Assembly (NCBI GenBank): GCA_016285215.1
Contig: JAEEQI010000003.1
Span: 1-35,660 of the forward strand
From: Bacteroidales bacterium
GTDB lineage: Bacteria > Bacteroidota > Bacteroidia > Bacteroidales > UBA932
DNA length: 35,660 bases
Direction: 5' to 3'
This document shows positions 7,777-16,695 of the stretch, in pieces (within the stretch, counting starts at the first letter, position 1; each line of letters starts with the position of its first letter). The position numbers and the translations under genes were made by a program. The notes below the pieces were generated by a model. That model did not search any database and was not told the DNA's origin. It was given only the letters and a program-made list of their open reading frames with translations.

Positions 7777-10776
7777 ATGCTTATGAAAAAATTTAAGCTT
7801 TTGCTCGTATCCTTGGCTATTCTGGTTGCCGGCTCTGCTTATGCACAGAATATCAAGGTATCCGGTACTGTCGTGGACAGTCAGGGCACTCCCATTCCGG
7901 GTGCTACTGTGATGCTCCAGGGCAGCACGACCGTGGGCACGTCTACTTTGGCGAACGGAACCTATTCGCTGACCGTTCCCTCCAATGGAACCCTGGTTTT
8001 CACTTCCGTGGGTTACAAGGATGAGGTGGTCGCCGTAAATGGTAAAACCGTCATCAACGTTGCCCTCGAAGACGACGCCGAACTCCTGGAACAGGCCGTT
8101 GCCGTAGGTTACGGTTCTGCCAAGAAGGTCGGTAGCATTGTGGGTTCCGTAACCACTGTCCGTTCGGACATTGTTAAGAACGCCCCGTCTTCTTCGGCCT
8201 TAGACCAGCTTCAGGGTCAGGTGGCAGGTCTGTCCGTTCTTACCACTGGTGGTATGGCCGGTAACAACGCCACTTCCATGCGTCTGCACGGTATGGGTTC
8301 CCTGGATGCCTCTTCCACTCCGCTGATCATCATTGACGGTGTGCCTTCCTCGAGCTACACTATCCAGGCTATGAACCCTAACGACATTCTGAGCGTTTCG
8401 GTTCTCAAGGACGCCGCTTCCACCTCCATCTACGGTTCCCGTGCTGCTAACGGTGTTGTTTTCATTACCACCAAGACTGGTAACTACAACACGGATGCTC
8501 ATATTACGGTCCGTTCCCAGTATGGTATTTCCACCCTGGCCAACAAGTCCATTTATGAGAACGTTATGTCCGGTGAAGAACTGATGGATTTCTGGATGAG
8601 AGCCGGTATCTATACCCCGGAACAGATTCAGAAGAACTACATTGACAACGGTTATACCTACAATACCAAGTGGTATCAGTTCTATCAGAAGCTCAATACT
8701 CCTCAGTATCAGAACGACGTTACCATCGAAGGCGGCGGACAGAAGGTTGCTTACGTAGTGAGTGCCTCCCAGTTCCACCAGCAAGGTACTGCTATCGGTA
8801 ACTACTATGACAGATATACTGTTCGTACCAATGTCCAGGGTCACCCGAAGAATTGGCTGAAGGTTGGTGTTAACCTCAACCTCTCCATGGACGAGCAGCA
8901 GGGTAACAGATATTGGAGCACCAACAACCTGAATGGTGGTCTCTCCTACCTGCAGAACCCCCTCTATCCTGCTTACGATGAGAATGGCGAGATCTATACT
9001 CCCAAGTTCCCCAACGGTATGACCAACCCTACGGTTCTTCTTGACGCTTATCCCCGTAAGAATAACCACTATGGTCTCAATGGTGGTGCTTATATCGAGA
9101 TTGAGCCCATCCGCAACCTCAAGATCCGTTCCCAGATTGGTACCGATACCCGTCTGACCACCTACGATGGTACCAACAATGTTTCCAGCCCCATCGTTAC
9201 TTCGGGTTCCAGAACCCTCGAGCACGGTATTTCTTCCAACAACACCATCACCAACACCATCGAATATGTGATGAACTTTGCTGGTGATCACGATGTAACC
9301 GTCCTCGTAGGTCACGAAGGAATCGACAACCTCTCCAAGGGTCTTTCCGCTTCTTCCTCCGGTCAGACTGAGCAGCGTCTTATCCGTCTGCAGGATGGTA
9401 AGCAGAGCACTTACAGCGTTAGCAATTCCCTTTCCCAGAGCCGTTTCCTGTCCTTCTTCGGACACGCCGACTACAGCTACCAGGGTAAGTACAATTTCGA
9501 TGTAACGCTCCGTAACGATGCTTCTTCCCGTTTTGGTAGCAACGTCCGTAACGCTCTGTTCTGGTCTGTTGGTGCCAAGTGGAACGCCCGCAAGGAATCT
9601 TTCGTTAAGAATACCCCTTGGCTGAACGACCTCGGTGTAAAGGTTACTTATGGTACCCAGGGTAATGCCTCCATCGGTAACTATACTCACCTCGCCCTCA
9701 TTGGTGCCGCTACTGCTTATGCAGAAGACTCCAACTCCTGGGTTATCAGCCAGCCTTCCAACCACGACCTGACTTGGGAGAAGCAGAGCCTCCTTACCGC
9801 CGGTGTTAACGTCCGCCTCTTCAACAGGATCGACCTCGAGGTGGAAGGTTACTACAGAAAGACCACCAGCATGCTGCTGGATGTTCCTTATGCCTATACC
9901 ACCGGTTTCTCCTCCCTGACGGCTAACGTGGGCGGTCTGTCCAATACCGGTGTTGATATCACCCTCGGTGTTGACTTCTTCCGCAACCGCGACGCTTTTG
10001 TCCGTGCCAACTTCGTGTTCAACTACAATAAGCAGAAGGTGACCGAACTCTTTGACGCCGCTTGGGACGAAGATCTTCAGCGCTACCGCTGGGAAATGCC
10101 TAGCTACGGTATGGCTTATGTACAGGGCCTTCCTGTTATGTTCTATTCCTCCATCTACGCTGGTGTAGACCCCGCTGACGGTGCTCCTATGTGGTATCTC
10201 CCCGGTGACGACCCCGATGTTCCCACCAGAGATCCCAACCGTGTAACCAAGACCTACAACGAGGACGCCCTTATGCAGAACACCGGTTACACCTACGATG
10301 CCCCCATTAACGGTGGTTTCGGTATCGAAGCTGGTTGGAAGGTATTCTCCCTCCGCGCCGATTTCGCTTTCGTCGGTGGCAAGTACCTCCTCAACAACGA
10401 TATGTACTTCTATGCCAACCCTCGTAACTTCGCCGGCTACAACACTTATCGTGGAGTAAGCGACTTCTGGACGCCCGAAAATCCCAACGCTAAGTGGCCT
10501 GACTGGTCCAAGGGTTATGTGATGCAGTTCGATACCCACCTCTTCGAAGATGCTTCCTTCCTCCGTCTGAAGAACCTCCAGGTTGGCATCTCCCTCCCGA
10601 ACCGCTGGCTGGAATCCCAGAAAGTATTCGACAGGGTCAAGTTCACCTTCACTGGACGTAACCTCCTCACTTTCACCAAGTTTACCGGTATCGATCCCGA
10701 GGTTGACTCCAACCTTTCCATGGGTATCGTTGGTAACTCCAAGCAGTTCCTCTTCGGTATCGAACTTGGCTTCTAA
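7777..10776 (+). CDS. SusC/RagA family TonB-linked outer membrane transporter
   Basis: This 999-residue protein is a TonB-dependent outer membrane barrel that imports a bound oligomer (glycan or peptide) handed over by its SusD partner. A signal peptide ends near AYAQ. A carboxypeptidase-D-like domain follows (about residues 25-100), then the SusC signature AVAVGYGSAKKVGSIVGSV. The plug domain has SVLKDAASTSIYGSRAANG, and a beta-barrel ends in the aromatic terminus GIELGF. The ATG at 7783 would give the usual MKK start and is as likely as 7777. The susD gene follows after 26 bases. No glycoside hydrolase, sulfatase, sigma/anti-sigma pair or hybrid sensor is adjacent, so the substrate cannot be guessed. 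Confidence 0.95.
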   Translation: MLMKKFKLLLVSLAILVAGSAYAQNIKVSGTVVDSQGTPIPGATVMLQGSTTVGTSTLANGTYSLTVPSNGTLVFTSVGYKDEVVAVNGKTVINVALEDDAELLEQAVAVGYGSAKKVGSIVGSVTTVRSDIVKNAPSSSALDQLQGQVAGLSVLTTGGMAGNNATSMRLHGMGSLDASSTPLIIIDGVPSSSYTIQAMNPNDILSVSVLKDAASTSIYGSRAANGVVFITTKTGNYNTDAHITVRSQYGISTLANKSIYENVMSGEELMDFWMRAGIYTPEQIQKNYIDNGYTYNTKWYQFYQKLNTPQYQNDVTIEGGGQKVAYVVSASQFHQQGTAIGNYYDRYTVRTNVQGHPKNWLKVGVNLNLSMDEQQGNRYWSTNNLNGGLSYLQNPLYPAYDENGEIYTPKFPNGMTNPTVLLDAYPRKNNHYGLNGGAYIEIEPIRNLKIRSQIGTDTRLTTYDGTNNVSSPIVTSGSRTLEHGISSNNTITNTIEYVMNFAGDHDVTVLVGHEGIDNLSKGLSASSSGQTEQRLIRLQDGKQSTYSVSNSLSQSRFLSFFGHADYSYQGKYNFDVTLRNDASSRFGSNVRNALFWSVGAKWNARKESFVKNTPWLNDLGVKVTYGTQGNASIGNYTHLALIGAATAYAEDSNSWVISQPSNHDLTWEKQSLLTAGVNVRLFNRIDLEVEGYYRKTTSMLLDVPYAYTTGFSSLTANVGGLSNTGVDITLGVDFFRNRDAFVRANFVFNYNKQKVTELFDAAWDEDLQRYRWEMPSYGMAYVQGLPVMFYSSIYAGVDPADGAPMWYLPGDDPDVPTRDPNRVTKTYNEDALMQNTGYTYDAPINGGFGIEAGWKVFSLRADFAFVGGKYLLNNDMYFYANPRNFAGYNTYRGVSDFWTPENPNAKWPDWSKGYVMQFDTHLFEDASFLRLKNLQVGISLPNRWLESQKVFDRVKFTFTGRNLLTFTKFTGIDPEVDSNLSMGIVGNSKQFLFGIELGF

Positions 10777-10802
10777 TCATAGGTTATTTAGGAGTGAAAA
10801 CA

Positions 10803-12320
10803 ATGAAGAATATGAAAAAGACTATTATAAACCTCTTTGCAGCCGCTGCTTCCGTAATGATGCTGGCTTCCTGCAATCTGGATCTCTTCCCGATCGACGC
10901 CATCGCCTATGATGAGAATGGTGTTCTGATTGAAAACACTACCAACCTTTCCGCTATGGAGAACGGTATTCTCTCTTCTTACCGTTCTTATCAGAATGGA
11001 GATTTCTACATTGCGGAAGAGTTGATGTTCAACGCTTTCAACGCCACCGTAGACTTTGGTAACAACTATGGTGCCCTCCACAAGACGGACTACAACTTCA
11101 CCTCTTCTGATTATGATGTAGAGGATTACTGGAGCTATAGCTATTCCGGTATCAAGAACTACAACATCCTGATTGCCGCTGCCGCCAAGGTTGACGAAAG
11201 CCTGGAAGCCGCTGCCAAGAAGGTGGCCGGTGAAGCCTACTTCTTCCGCGCTGCCACTTACCTGAACCTGGCCCGCCACTTCGGTAAAGCCTATTCTTCC
11301 AGCGCTTTCACCGATCTTTGCGTTCCCCTGATTACGGTTTATGACCAGAGCGAACATCCCGAGCGCGCTACCGTTGCTGCAGTTTATGCCCAGATCAAGG
11401 ATGACCTTGACCAGGCTGCCACCCTGCTTGCCGGCGTAAAGGGTTCTGCCCGTGCCACCAAGCCCACTATCGATGCCGTTAACGCTCTCTATGCCCGTTA
11501 CTACCTCGATATTAAGGATTATTCCAATGCAGCCAAGTATGCTCATATGGTGATTGATCCCGGTACCTATGTGCTGGCTTCTACCGCCAAGGAGATGAAG
11601 GATGTCTATGTGAACGACGAAGGTAAGGAATCCATCTACCAGTGCTTCATCAATATGTCCGAGTTTACCGGCAATACTACCACTGCCTATACCCTCGAGA
11701 CCACCGACCAGAAGTACGGTATCTGCTTCCGTCCCTACTACATTCCCAGCCAGACCCTTATGGATCAGTATGAGGAAGGTGACCTCCGTCTGGAAACCTG
11801 GTTCGACAAGTCCGTTGCCGTTCTGATCTCCGGTAACTATTTCAATGTTCCCGATCAGCCCAGCTTCTACACCTTCGTGAAGTTCCGTGGCAACTGGAAT
11901 CTTACCACCTCCACTGAGCTCCTCAATGGCCGCAATGCTCCCAAGCCGTTCAAGATTGCCGAGCAGTATCTGATTGCTGCAGAGGCCGAATTCCTTGGTA
12001 ACGACGCTGTTGCTGCCGCTGCCGACCTGAACGCTCTTCAGAACGCTCGTGGCGCAACTCCCACCGAGGCTACTATGGAAAATATTCAGAAGGAGTGGTT
12101 CAAGGAGACCGTTGGTGAAGGTCTTCGCCTGAGCTGCATGAAGCGTTGGGCAACCGGTTTCAACGGCCGTCCCGCCCAGCCCACTGCCCAGAATATTGTC
12201 CAGCTTGGTGATGTATTCATTGACAAGGTGTTCTCTGCTAATGATCCTCATTTCCAGTGGCCCATCCCTGCCCATGAGCTGAACATCAACAAGAATCTCA
12301 TTCAGAACGAAGGTTATTGA
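10803..12320 (+). CDS. SusD/RagB family nutrient-binding outer membrane lipoprotein
   Basis: SusD proteins are surface lipoproteins that cap the SusC barrel and bind its ligand. The 505-residue product has a lipobox MLASC with the acylated cysteine at C24. Next come the helical TPR-like region seen in the family (GEAYFFRAATYLNLARHFG) and the usual C-terminal block with WPIPAHELNINKNL. I chose the ATG at 10803; an in-frame GTG at 10794 is possible, but the ATG gives a standard signal peptide. It is co-directional with SusC and with the downstream lipoprotein, and no promoter or terminator is visible between them. Confidence 0.94.
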   Translation: MKNMKKTIINLFAAAASVMMLASCNLDLFPIDAIAYDENGVLIENTTNLSAMENGILSSYRSYQNGDFYIAEELMFNAFNATVDFGNNYGALHKTDYNFTSSDYDVEDYWSYSYSGIKNYNILIAAAAKVDESLEAAAKKVAGEAYFFRAATYLNLARHFGKAYSSSAFTDLCVPLITVYDQSEHPERATVAAVYAQIKDDLDQAATLLAGVKGSARATKPTIDAVNALYARYYLDIKDYSNAAKYAHMVIDPGTYVLASTAKEMKDVYVNDEGKESIYQCFINMSEFTGNTTTAYTLETTDQKYGICFRPYYIPSQTLMDQYEEGDLRLETWFDKSVAVLISGNYFNVPDQPSFYTFVKFRGNWNLTTSTELLNGRNAPKPFKIAEQYLIAAEAEFLGNDAVAAAADLNALQNARGATPTEATMENIQKEWFKETVGEGLRLSCMKRWATGFNGRPAQPTAQNIVQLGDVFIDKVFSANDPHFQWPIPAHELNINKNLIQNEGY

Positions 12321-12342
12321 TCCATAAAGCAGAAAGAGTATT

Positions 12343-13281
12343 ATGAAAAAGATATTCAGAGTATTTGCCCTTGCGGCAGCTTGCGCCGCTCTGTTCTCCT
12401 GCGTGGATAAGCCGGAGTTCAAGAAGGTTCCTTTTGTTACTATGTATAAGACTTCCGCTACAGTCTTGGAGACTCAGGAAGGAACCGTCTTCAGCATCCC
12501 CGTTAAACTTTATGATTTCACGGGAGATGAATCTATCGTTGCCTACAAGGTAGTTGGCGGTACCGCAACCAGCGGTGTTGACTACAAGCTTGAAGATATC
12601 AGCGGTGTCCTGGATTTCAAGGGCGGTGTTGATTCCCTCAACATCAAGGTCCATGTGATTGGCCAGCCTGGTACTTTCACCGGCGACCTCAATGTGAAAT
12701 TTGCCCTTCAGAGTGCTACCGATGGTGTTACCATTGGTAAGTATTCCACCTTCACCCTGAACATCAAGGACGCCGATCACCCGCTGACCGACCTCTTTGG
12801 TACCTACGAGATGCGTTCCGTTTGCTACACTGGTAGCGGTTTGTCCTATGCCAAGTGGAACATTAATCTCAGCCAGTACGAAGGTTATACCGACAGAATC
12901 TGGATTGACAACCCCACTTACTTCACGGTTGCCTATTCCTCTTTAACCGGAGATTCTCCTATTTATGGCGTAGTCTCCAGCGATAAGAAGACCATCACCA
13001 TTCCCCTTCCTCAGAAGACCAAGGGTAGCCTTAAGGACTTCGGCCTTGACAATGTCTATGTCTTCGCTCACGAAGGATTTAACGGTGGGAAAGGCAAGTA
13101 CATCACGGCCGATTCCAAGGTTGTATTCAAGCTGCAGGAGGACGGTAGTTGGGTTACGAGCGATTGCTTTGGTGCCGGACACCCGGATGATCTGGCAGAA
13201 TATCCCGAGCTGTTCTACAACTATTGCGTGAACTACGCTACGTATTCCCCGTCTTATCCCACGTATTTCGTGAAACAGTAA
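12343..13281 (+). CDS. Lipoprotein with a Calx-beta-like domain, third gene of the SusCD operon
   Basis: The 312-residue product has a lipobox ALFSC (C20), so it is probably an outer membrane lipoprotein. Residues of about 40-150 resemble a Calx-beta fold: GGTATSGVDY followed by a strand ending DFKGG and then NIKVHVIGQPG. The C-terminal half (from about residue 155, LFGTYEM) is not recognised. It starts 22 bases after susD and ends just before a strong terminator, so it belongs to the SusCD transcript. Small extra surface lipoproteins (SusE/F-like) often add ligand binding to such systems. That role is inferred from position, not from sequence. Confidence 0.75.
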   Translation: MKKIFRVFALAAACAALFSCVDKPEFKKVPFVTMYKTSATVLETQEGTVFSIPVKLYDFTGDESIVAYKVVGGTATSGVDYKLEDISGVLDFKGGVDSLNIKVHVIGQPGTFTGDLNVKFALQSATDGVTIGKYSTFTLNIKDADHPLTDLFGTYEMRSVCYTGSGLSYAKWNINLSQYEGYTDRIWIDNPTYFTVAYSSLTGDSPIYGVVSSDKKTITIPLPQKTKGSLKDFGLDNVYVFAHEGFNGGKGKYITADSKVVFKLQEDGSWVTSDCFGAGHPDDLAEYPELFYNYCVNYATYSPSYPTYFVKQ

Positions 13282-13300
13282 AGGAATACATCGTTTTTTT

Positions 13301-13332
13301 AGACCCGCCTGTATGGGCGGGTCTTTTTTTTT
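13301..13332 (+). terminator. Strong rho-independent terminator of the SusCD operon
   Basis: A 9-bp stem AGACCCGCC/GGCGGGTCT (13301-13309 with 13316-13324) has a 6-base loop and is followed by eight T residues. It closes the operon 19 bases after the last stop. Confidence 0.92.
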
Positions 13333-13334
13333 CT

Positions 13335-13342
13335 TACATTTG
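13335..13342 (+). promoter_or_regulatory. Promoter -7 element TACATTTG with almost no leader
   Basis: TACATTTG is a perfect TAnnTTTG match immediately after the terminator and only 4 bases before the next ATG (13347). The mRNA would therefore be leaderless or nearly so. Confidence 0.55.
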
Positions 13343-13346
13343 TGTT

Positions 13347-14039
13347 ATGAAAAAGATTCTGTTACTTGCTTTTGTCCTGTTGTTTGCAACGGACCGGCTC
13401 TCTGCACAGAGGTATGAGCCGCACGACACGTGGCCTTTCGTTTATGAAGATTTTAAAGAGGGAGCAGCCCGGACCAAGTCCGGAGCGCTTGTCTCTGAGG
13501 CAAAATTCAACATTTCCGTCCAGGACGGGTCTCTTTTGTATATTGGCCAGGATGGCGTCCTTATGAAGGCCGATATGCAAAACATTTATACGGCCAGATT
13601 GGGAGAAGATGTCTTCATCAATGTGTACGGTAAGATGTACCAGGTCCTGAATGAGGTGGAAGGCGGTGCCGTTCTGCTTGGAAAAGCCGTAGATGAAGAT
13701 GCCCTTGGAAAGGTAAGCATTGGCTATGGCGTTTCTTCTTCCACGGGTTCGTCCAGAAATGCGACCAACCTCGTTGAGGGACGTTTTAACCTGATACAGC
13801 AATCGATAGAGAAGATTACGAAGGATAAGTATACCGGAGCCGTTCTTCCCGTTCGGGAAACGCGTTATCTGCTGGTTGACGGAGTCCTGATTCCGGCTGC
13901 CCGCAGCGAGGTGCTTTCCTGGCCCGGGGTAGACAAGAAAGAGACATCGGCCTTCTTGAAAACAGAAAAAATCAAGTGGAAAGATGCAGAATCTCTTGGC
14001 AAGCTGGTCAACTTCCTTTCGCAACAGTTAAATAAGTAA
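13347..14039 (+). CDS. Secreted protein of unknown function
   Basis: The 230-residue product has a clear signal peptide (MKKILLLAFVLLFATDRLSA, then Q). I do not recognise the mature part. It looks beta-rich (LVSEAKFNISVQDGSLLYIG, GEDVFINVYGKMYQVL), contains a Ser/Thr/Gly-rich turn, and ends with a lysine-rich helix. The start at 13347 follows a promoter element and gives the signal peptide; an upstream in-frame GTG at 13224 would run through the terminator and is rejected. The gene is 4 bases from the protease gene and so co-transcribed with a T9SS-type protease and a PorV-like barrel. A role linked to that exported protease is plausible but unproven. Confidence 0.7.
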   Translation: MKKILLLAFVLLFATDRLSAQRYEPHDTWPFVYEDFKEGAARTKSGALVSEAKFNISVQDGSLLYIGQDGVLMKADMQNIYTARLGEDVFINVYGKMYQVLNEVEGGAVLLGKAVDEDALGKVSIGYGVSSSTGSSRNATNLVEGRFNLIQQSIEKITKDKYTGAVLPVRETRYLLVDGVLIPAARSEVLSWPGVDKKETSAFLKTEKIKWKDAESLGKLVNFLSQQLNK

Positions 14040-14043
14040 ATCC

Positions 14044-16689
14044 ATGAATATTCACGCCCGTTTTTTATTGCCTTCCCTGGTTCTTCTGGTGCTTTCCTGC
14101 GCAGGAGAACCTTCGGTAGAGGTGGAAGAAGCCGTAACGCCCGTTGCTACCACCGTAAGCGAACCTGCCCTGGTGAGCGGAGAGATGATTGTTGAATTCT
14201 CTGAAGAGATGACGGCCCTTATTGAGGCCGGTAATGAAGCGGTTAAATCCCGCCCGGGCCTGGCCTGTGAGGCCCTGGAGGACGCCGGAGTTCTCTCTAT
14301 GGAAAGACTCTATCCGGATGCCGGAGAGTGGGAGCCGCGTCACCGTGAAGCCGGACTGCACCGCTGGTATCGGCTCAAGTACAATCCGGAGGCCTCTTCG
14401 GCCACCAAAGCCGCTACGGATATTGCCTCTATAGACGGCGTGCTCTATACCGAGCCCGTCAGAAGAATCAAGAGCGAATCCTTCTTCAACGACCCTCGTT
14501 TAGACGACCAGTGGCATTACTACAACGATGGCAGCAAAGGCTCCAGTTATACGGCTTCTGCAGACATCAATGTGGTTCCGGTCTGGCAGCATTACGAGAC
14601 CGGCAGCCGCAATGTGATTGTTGCGGTTATCGATTCGGGTGTGGATTTGGCACACGAAGACTTCACCCTGTCGGATGGCAGTTCGGTTGTTATTGAACCC
14701 GGTGCCGAAGGAAGCCGCTGCTTTGTTTATGATTATCCCGGTTATACCCTCTATCCCGAGAATCACGGTACCCACGTGGCCGGAACCATTGGAGCCATAA
14801 ACGGTAATGGAATTGGCGTATGCGGCGTTGCCGGAGGAGAAGATGGACAAGGCGGCGTGAGCATCCTCAGCTGCCAGATCTTCAGGAAGGACCCGAGTGA
14901 TCCCGAAAAAACACTCCAGGGCGACACCTATAATGCTACGATATGGGCGGCCGACCACGGTGCCGTTATTTCTCAAAACAGCTGGGGTTATGTGTATGAC
15001 AGTGATGAGGATGCGGCCAAGGGAGGCGTTGGTGCAATGGGTCAAGCCATTGACTATTTTATTAAGTATGCCGGATGCGACAAAGACGGCAACCAGCTTC
15101 CGGGCAGCCCTATGAAGGGCGGTGTGGTAATCTTCTCGGCCGGAAACGACCAGCGGACCCACGCCTGGCCGGCTATGGATGAGCGGGTTATTTCTGTTGG
15201 CGCCACGAGCTCAAAGAATGGTCGCGCTTTTTATTCCAACTATGGAGACTGGGTAGATATTGCCGCTCCGGGTGGAGACGAAAGGGTAGGTCCTAAGATT
15301 CTGAGCACCGTTCCCGGTAACAAGTACGATGTCATGCAGGGAACCTCCATGGCCTGCCCTCATGTATCGGGCGTAGCCGCCCTCCTGGTATCTTATTTCG
15401 GAGGCCCCGGCTTTACTAACGAAATGCTCAAGGAACGCCTGCTTGGCGGAGCCAACCCCGACGCCCTTCCCGAGGCGGCCAATATCGGCCCTCTAGTGGA
15501 CGCTCTGGGCGCTTTTACTTATGGCAGCACCGTTGCACCGGATCCGGTTACCGAATTTACCCTTGAGGCCGTTTCCAATAACCTTACGGCATCCTGGAAG
15601 GTAACGGCGGACGAAGATGACGAGTTTGCCTATGCCTACCGCGTAATGGTTTCCAAGAACGCCTCCGATTTTGTGGATATTGACCCCAAGGTCATACCGG
15701 AAGGAGTCAAGTGGACAACCTGTAAATCCGGCGCGTCCCAGGTGGGAGACCCTCTTTCCGTGACCTTCTCTGACCTGGATTTTGACACCGATTATTACGT
15801 GGCCATTTTTGCCTACGACTATTGCAACAATTACTCGGCTCTGTCTCCGGTCCAGAAGGGTCATACCCTGGCCAACAACGCCCCCGTCATTGAAACGGAC
15901 TATAAGGGAGACTACAAGGTTAAGTCCTTTGAGTATCTGGATGTGACCTTCCACGTTTCTGACCCCGACGGTCACGACTTTGAAGTAGAAATCACCCCCG
16001 GTTCAGAGGCCTTCACCTGCAGAACGACCGAACCCGGGACCCTGATTGTCCGTATTACCGGAAAGTCGGCCCCCGCAGGGAAGTATACGGCTCATATCGT
16101 TGCAACCGACAAGTTTGGCGCATCTACGGATTATGCCATCAACTATGAACTCCTTCCCAACCACGCGCCTCAGGTAGTAAAGCAGATGGATAACCTCATC
16201 CTGACCAGTTTGGGAGAGAGCCTTGCCTTTAATTTGCTGGACTATTTCTATGACGAGGACGGAGAGCGCCTGCAGTACGATGTTACCACATCGGTTACCG
16301 GTATCGTTCACGTGAATCCGGAGCAGAACAACCTCCAGGTGACGGCCCTGGCCTATGGCAAGTCCGAGGTAACCATTACCGCCACCGATGCCCGTGGAGA
16401 GAAGGCTTCGTTATCCTTCCGCGTTCTGGTAAAGAGCCCCGGAAACAATTACCAGATCTATCCCAACCCGGTGGAGACCAACCTCTATATAACCAACGGA
16501 GAAGCTTCTTCGGAGGCGATGTCCGTCAAGATTGTCTCCTCTACGGGAGGAACGGCCTTTGAAGGCACGGTAAACGCCAGTGCCTTTGATCCGGGTGTAG
16601 TTGATATGACGCAGTGCGCCCCGGGCGTTTATTCGCTCACCATCCGCTGTAAATCCGATGTATTCAAGCAAACCGTCGTCAAAAAGTAA
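14044..16689 (+). CDS. S8 (subtilisin-like) serine peptidase with FN3/cadherin-like modules and T9SS C-terminal sorting domain
   Basis: This 881-residue exported protease has the subtilisin triad D197 (VIDSGVD), H241 (NHGTHVAG) and S435 (GTSMACPHVSG). The segment before it (about residues 45-150) looks like an inhibitory propeptide. After the catalytic domain come a fibronectin-III-like module (about 497-607) and two Ig/cadherin-like modules beginning NNAPV and NHAPQ. From about residue 802 there is a type A Por sorting domain (YPNPVETNLYI, then APGVYSLTI, ending VVKK). That domain directs cargo through the type IX secretion system to the surface. Oddly, the N-terminus also reads as a lipoprotein signal (VLSC, C19). 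The next gene encodes a PorV/PorQ-like barrel, the kind of protein that shuttles T9SS cargo. Confidence 0.9.
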   Translation: MNIHARFLLPSLVLLVLSCAGEPSVEVEEAVTPVATTVSEPALVSGEMIVEFSEEMTALIEAGNEAVKSRPGLACEALEDAGVLSMERLYPDAGEWEPRHREAGLHRWYRLKYNPEASSATKAATDIASIDGVLYTEPVRRIKSESFFNDPRLDDQWHYYNDGSKGSSYTASADINVVPVWQHYETGSRNVIVAVIDSGVDLAHEDFTLSDGSSVVIEPGAEGSRCFVYDYPGYTLYPENHGTHVAGTIGAINGNGIGVCGVAGGEDGQGGVSILSCQIFRKDPSDPEKTLQGDTYNATIWAADHGAVISQNSWGYVYDSDEDAAKGGVGAMGQAIDYFIKYAGCDKDGNQLPGSPMKGGVVIFSAGNDQRTHAWPAMDERVISVGATSSKNGRAFYSNYGDWVDIAAPGGDERVGPKILSTVPGNKYDVMQGTSMACPHVSGVAALLVSYFGGPGFTNEMLKERLLGGANPDALPEAANIGPLVDALGAFTYGSTVAPDPVTEFTLEAVSNNLTASWKVTADEDDEFAYAYRVMVSKNASDFVDIDPKVIPEGVKWTTCKSGASQVGDPLSVTFSDLDFDTDYYVAIFAYDYCNNYSALSPVQKGHTLANNAPVIETDYKGDYKVKSFEYLDVTFHVSDPDGHDFEVEITPGSEAFTCRTTEPGTLIVRITGKSAPAGKYTAHIVATDKFGASTDYAINYELLPNHAPQVVKQMDNLILTSLGESLAFNLLDYFYDEDGERLQYDVTTSVTGIVHVNPEQNNLQVTALAYGKSEVTITATDARGEKASLSFRVLVKSPGNNYQIYPNPVETNLYITNGEASSEAMSVKIVSSTGGTAFEGTVNASAFDPGVVDMTQCAPGVYSLTIRCKSDVFKQTVVKK

Positions 16690-16695
16690 AAGAGT

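Noticed and set aside
8200..10539. 779-codon open frame on the minus strand inside the SusC gene
   Set aside because: Antisense to a clear SusC gene; low-complexity Gly/Val-rich translation without a fold.
10788..12422. 544-codon open frame on the minus strand over susD
   Set aside because: Shadow of the SusD lipoprotein gene, with no start signal or family motif.
13224..13346. Upstream GTG start for the secreted protein gene
   Set aside because: It would translate through the terminator and the promoter and put 41 residues before a clean signal peptide.
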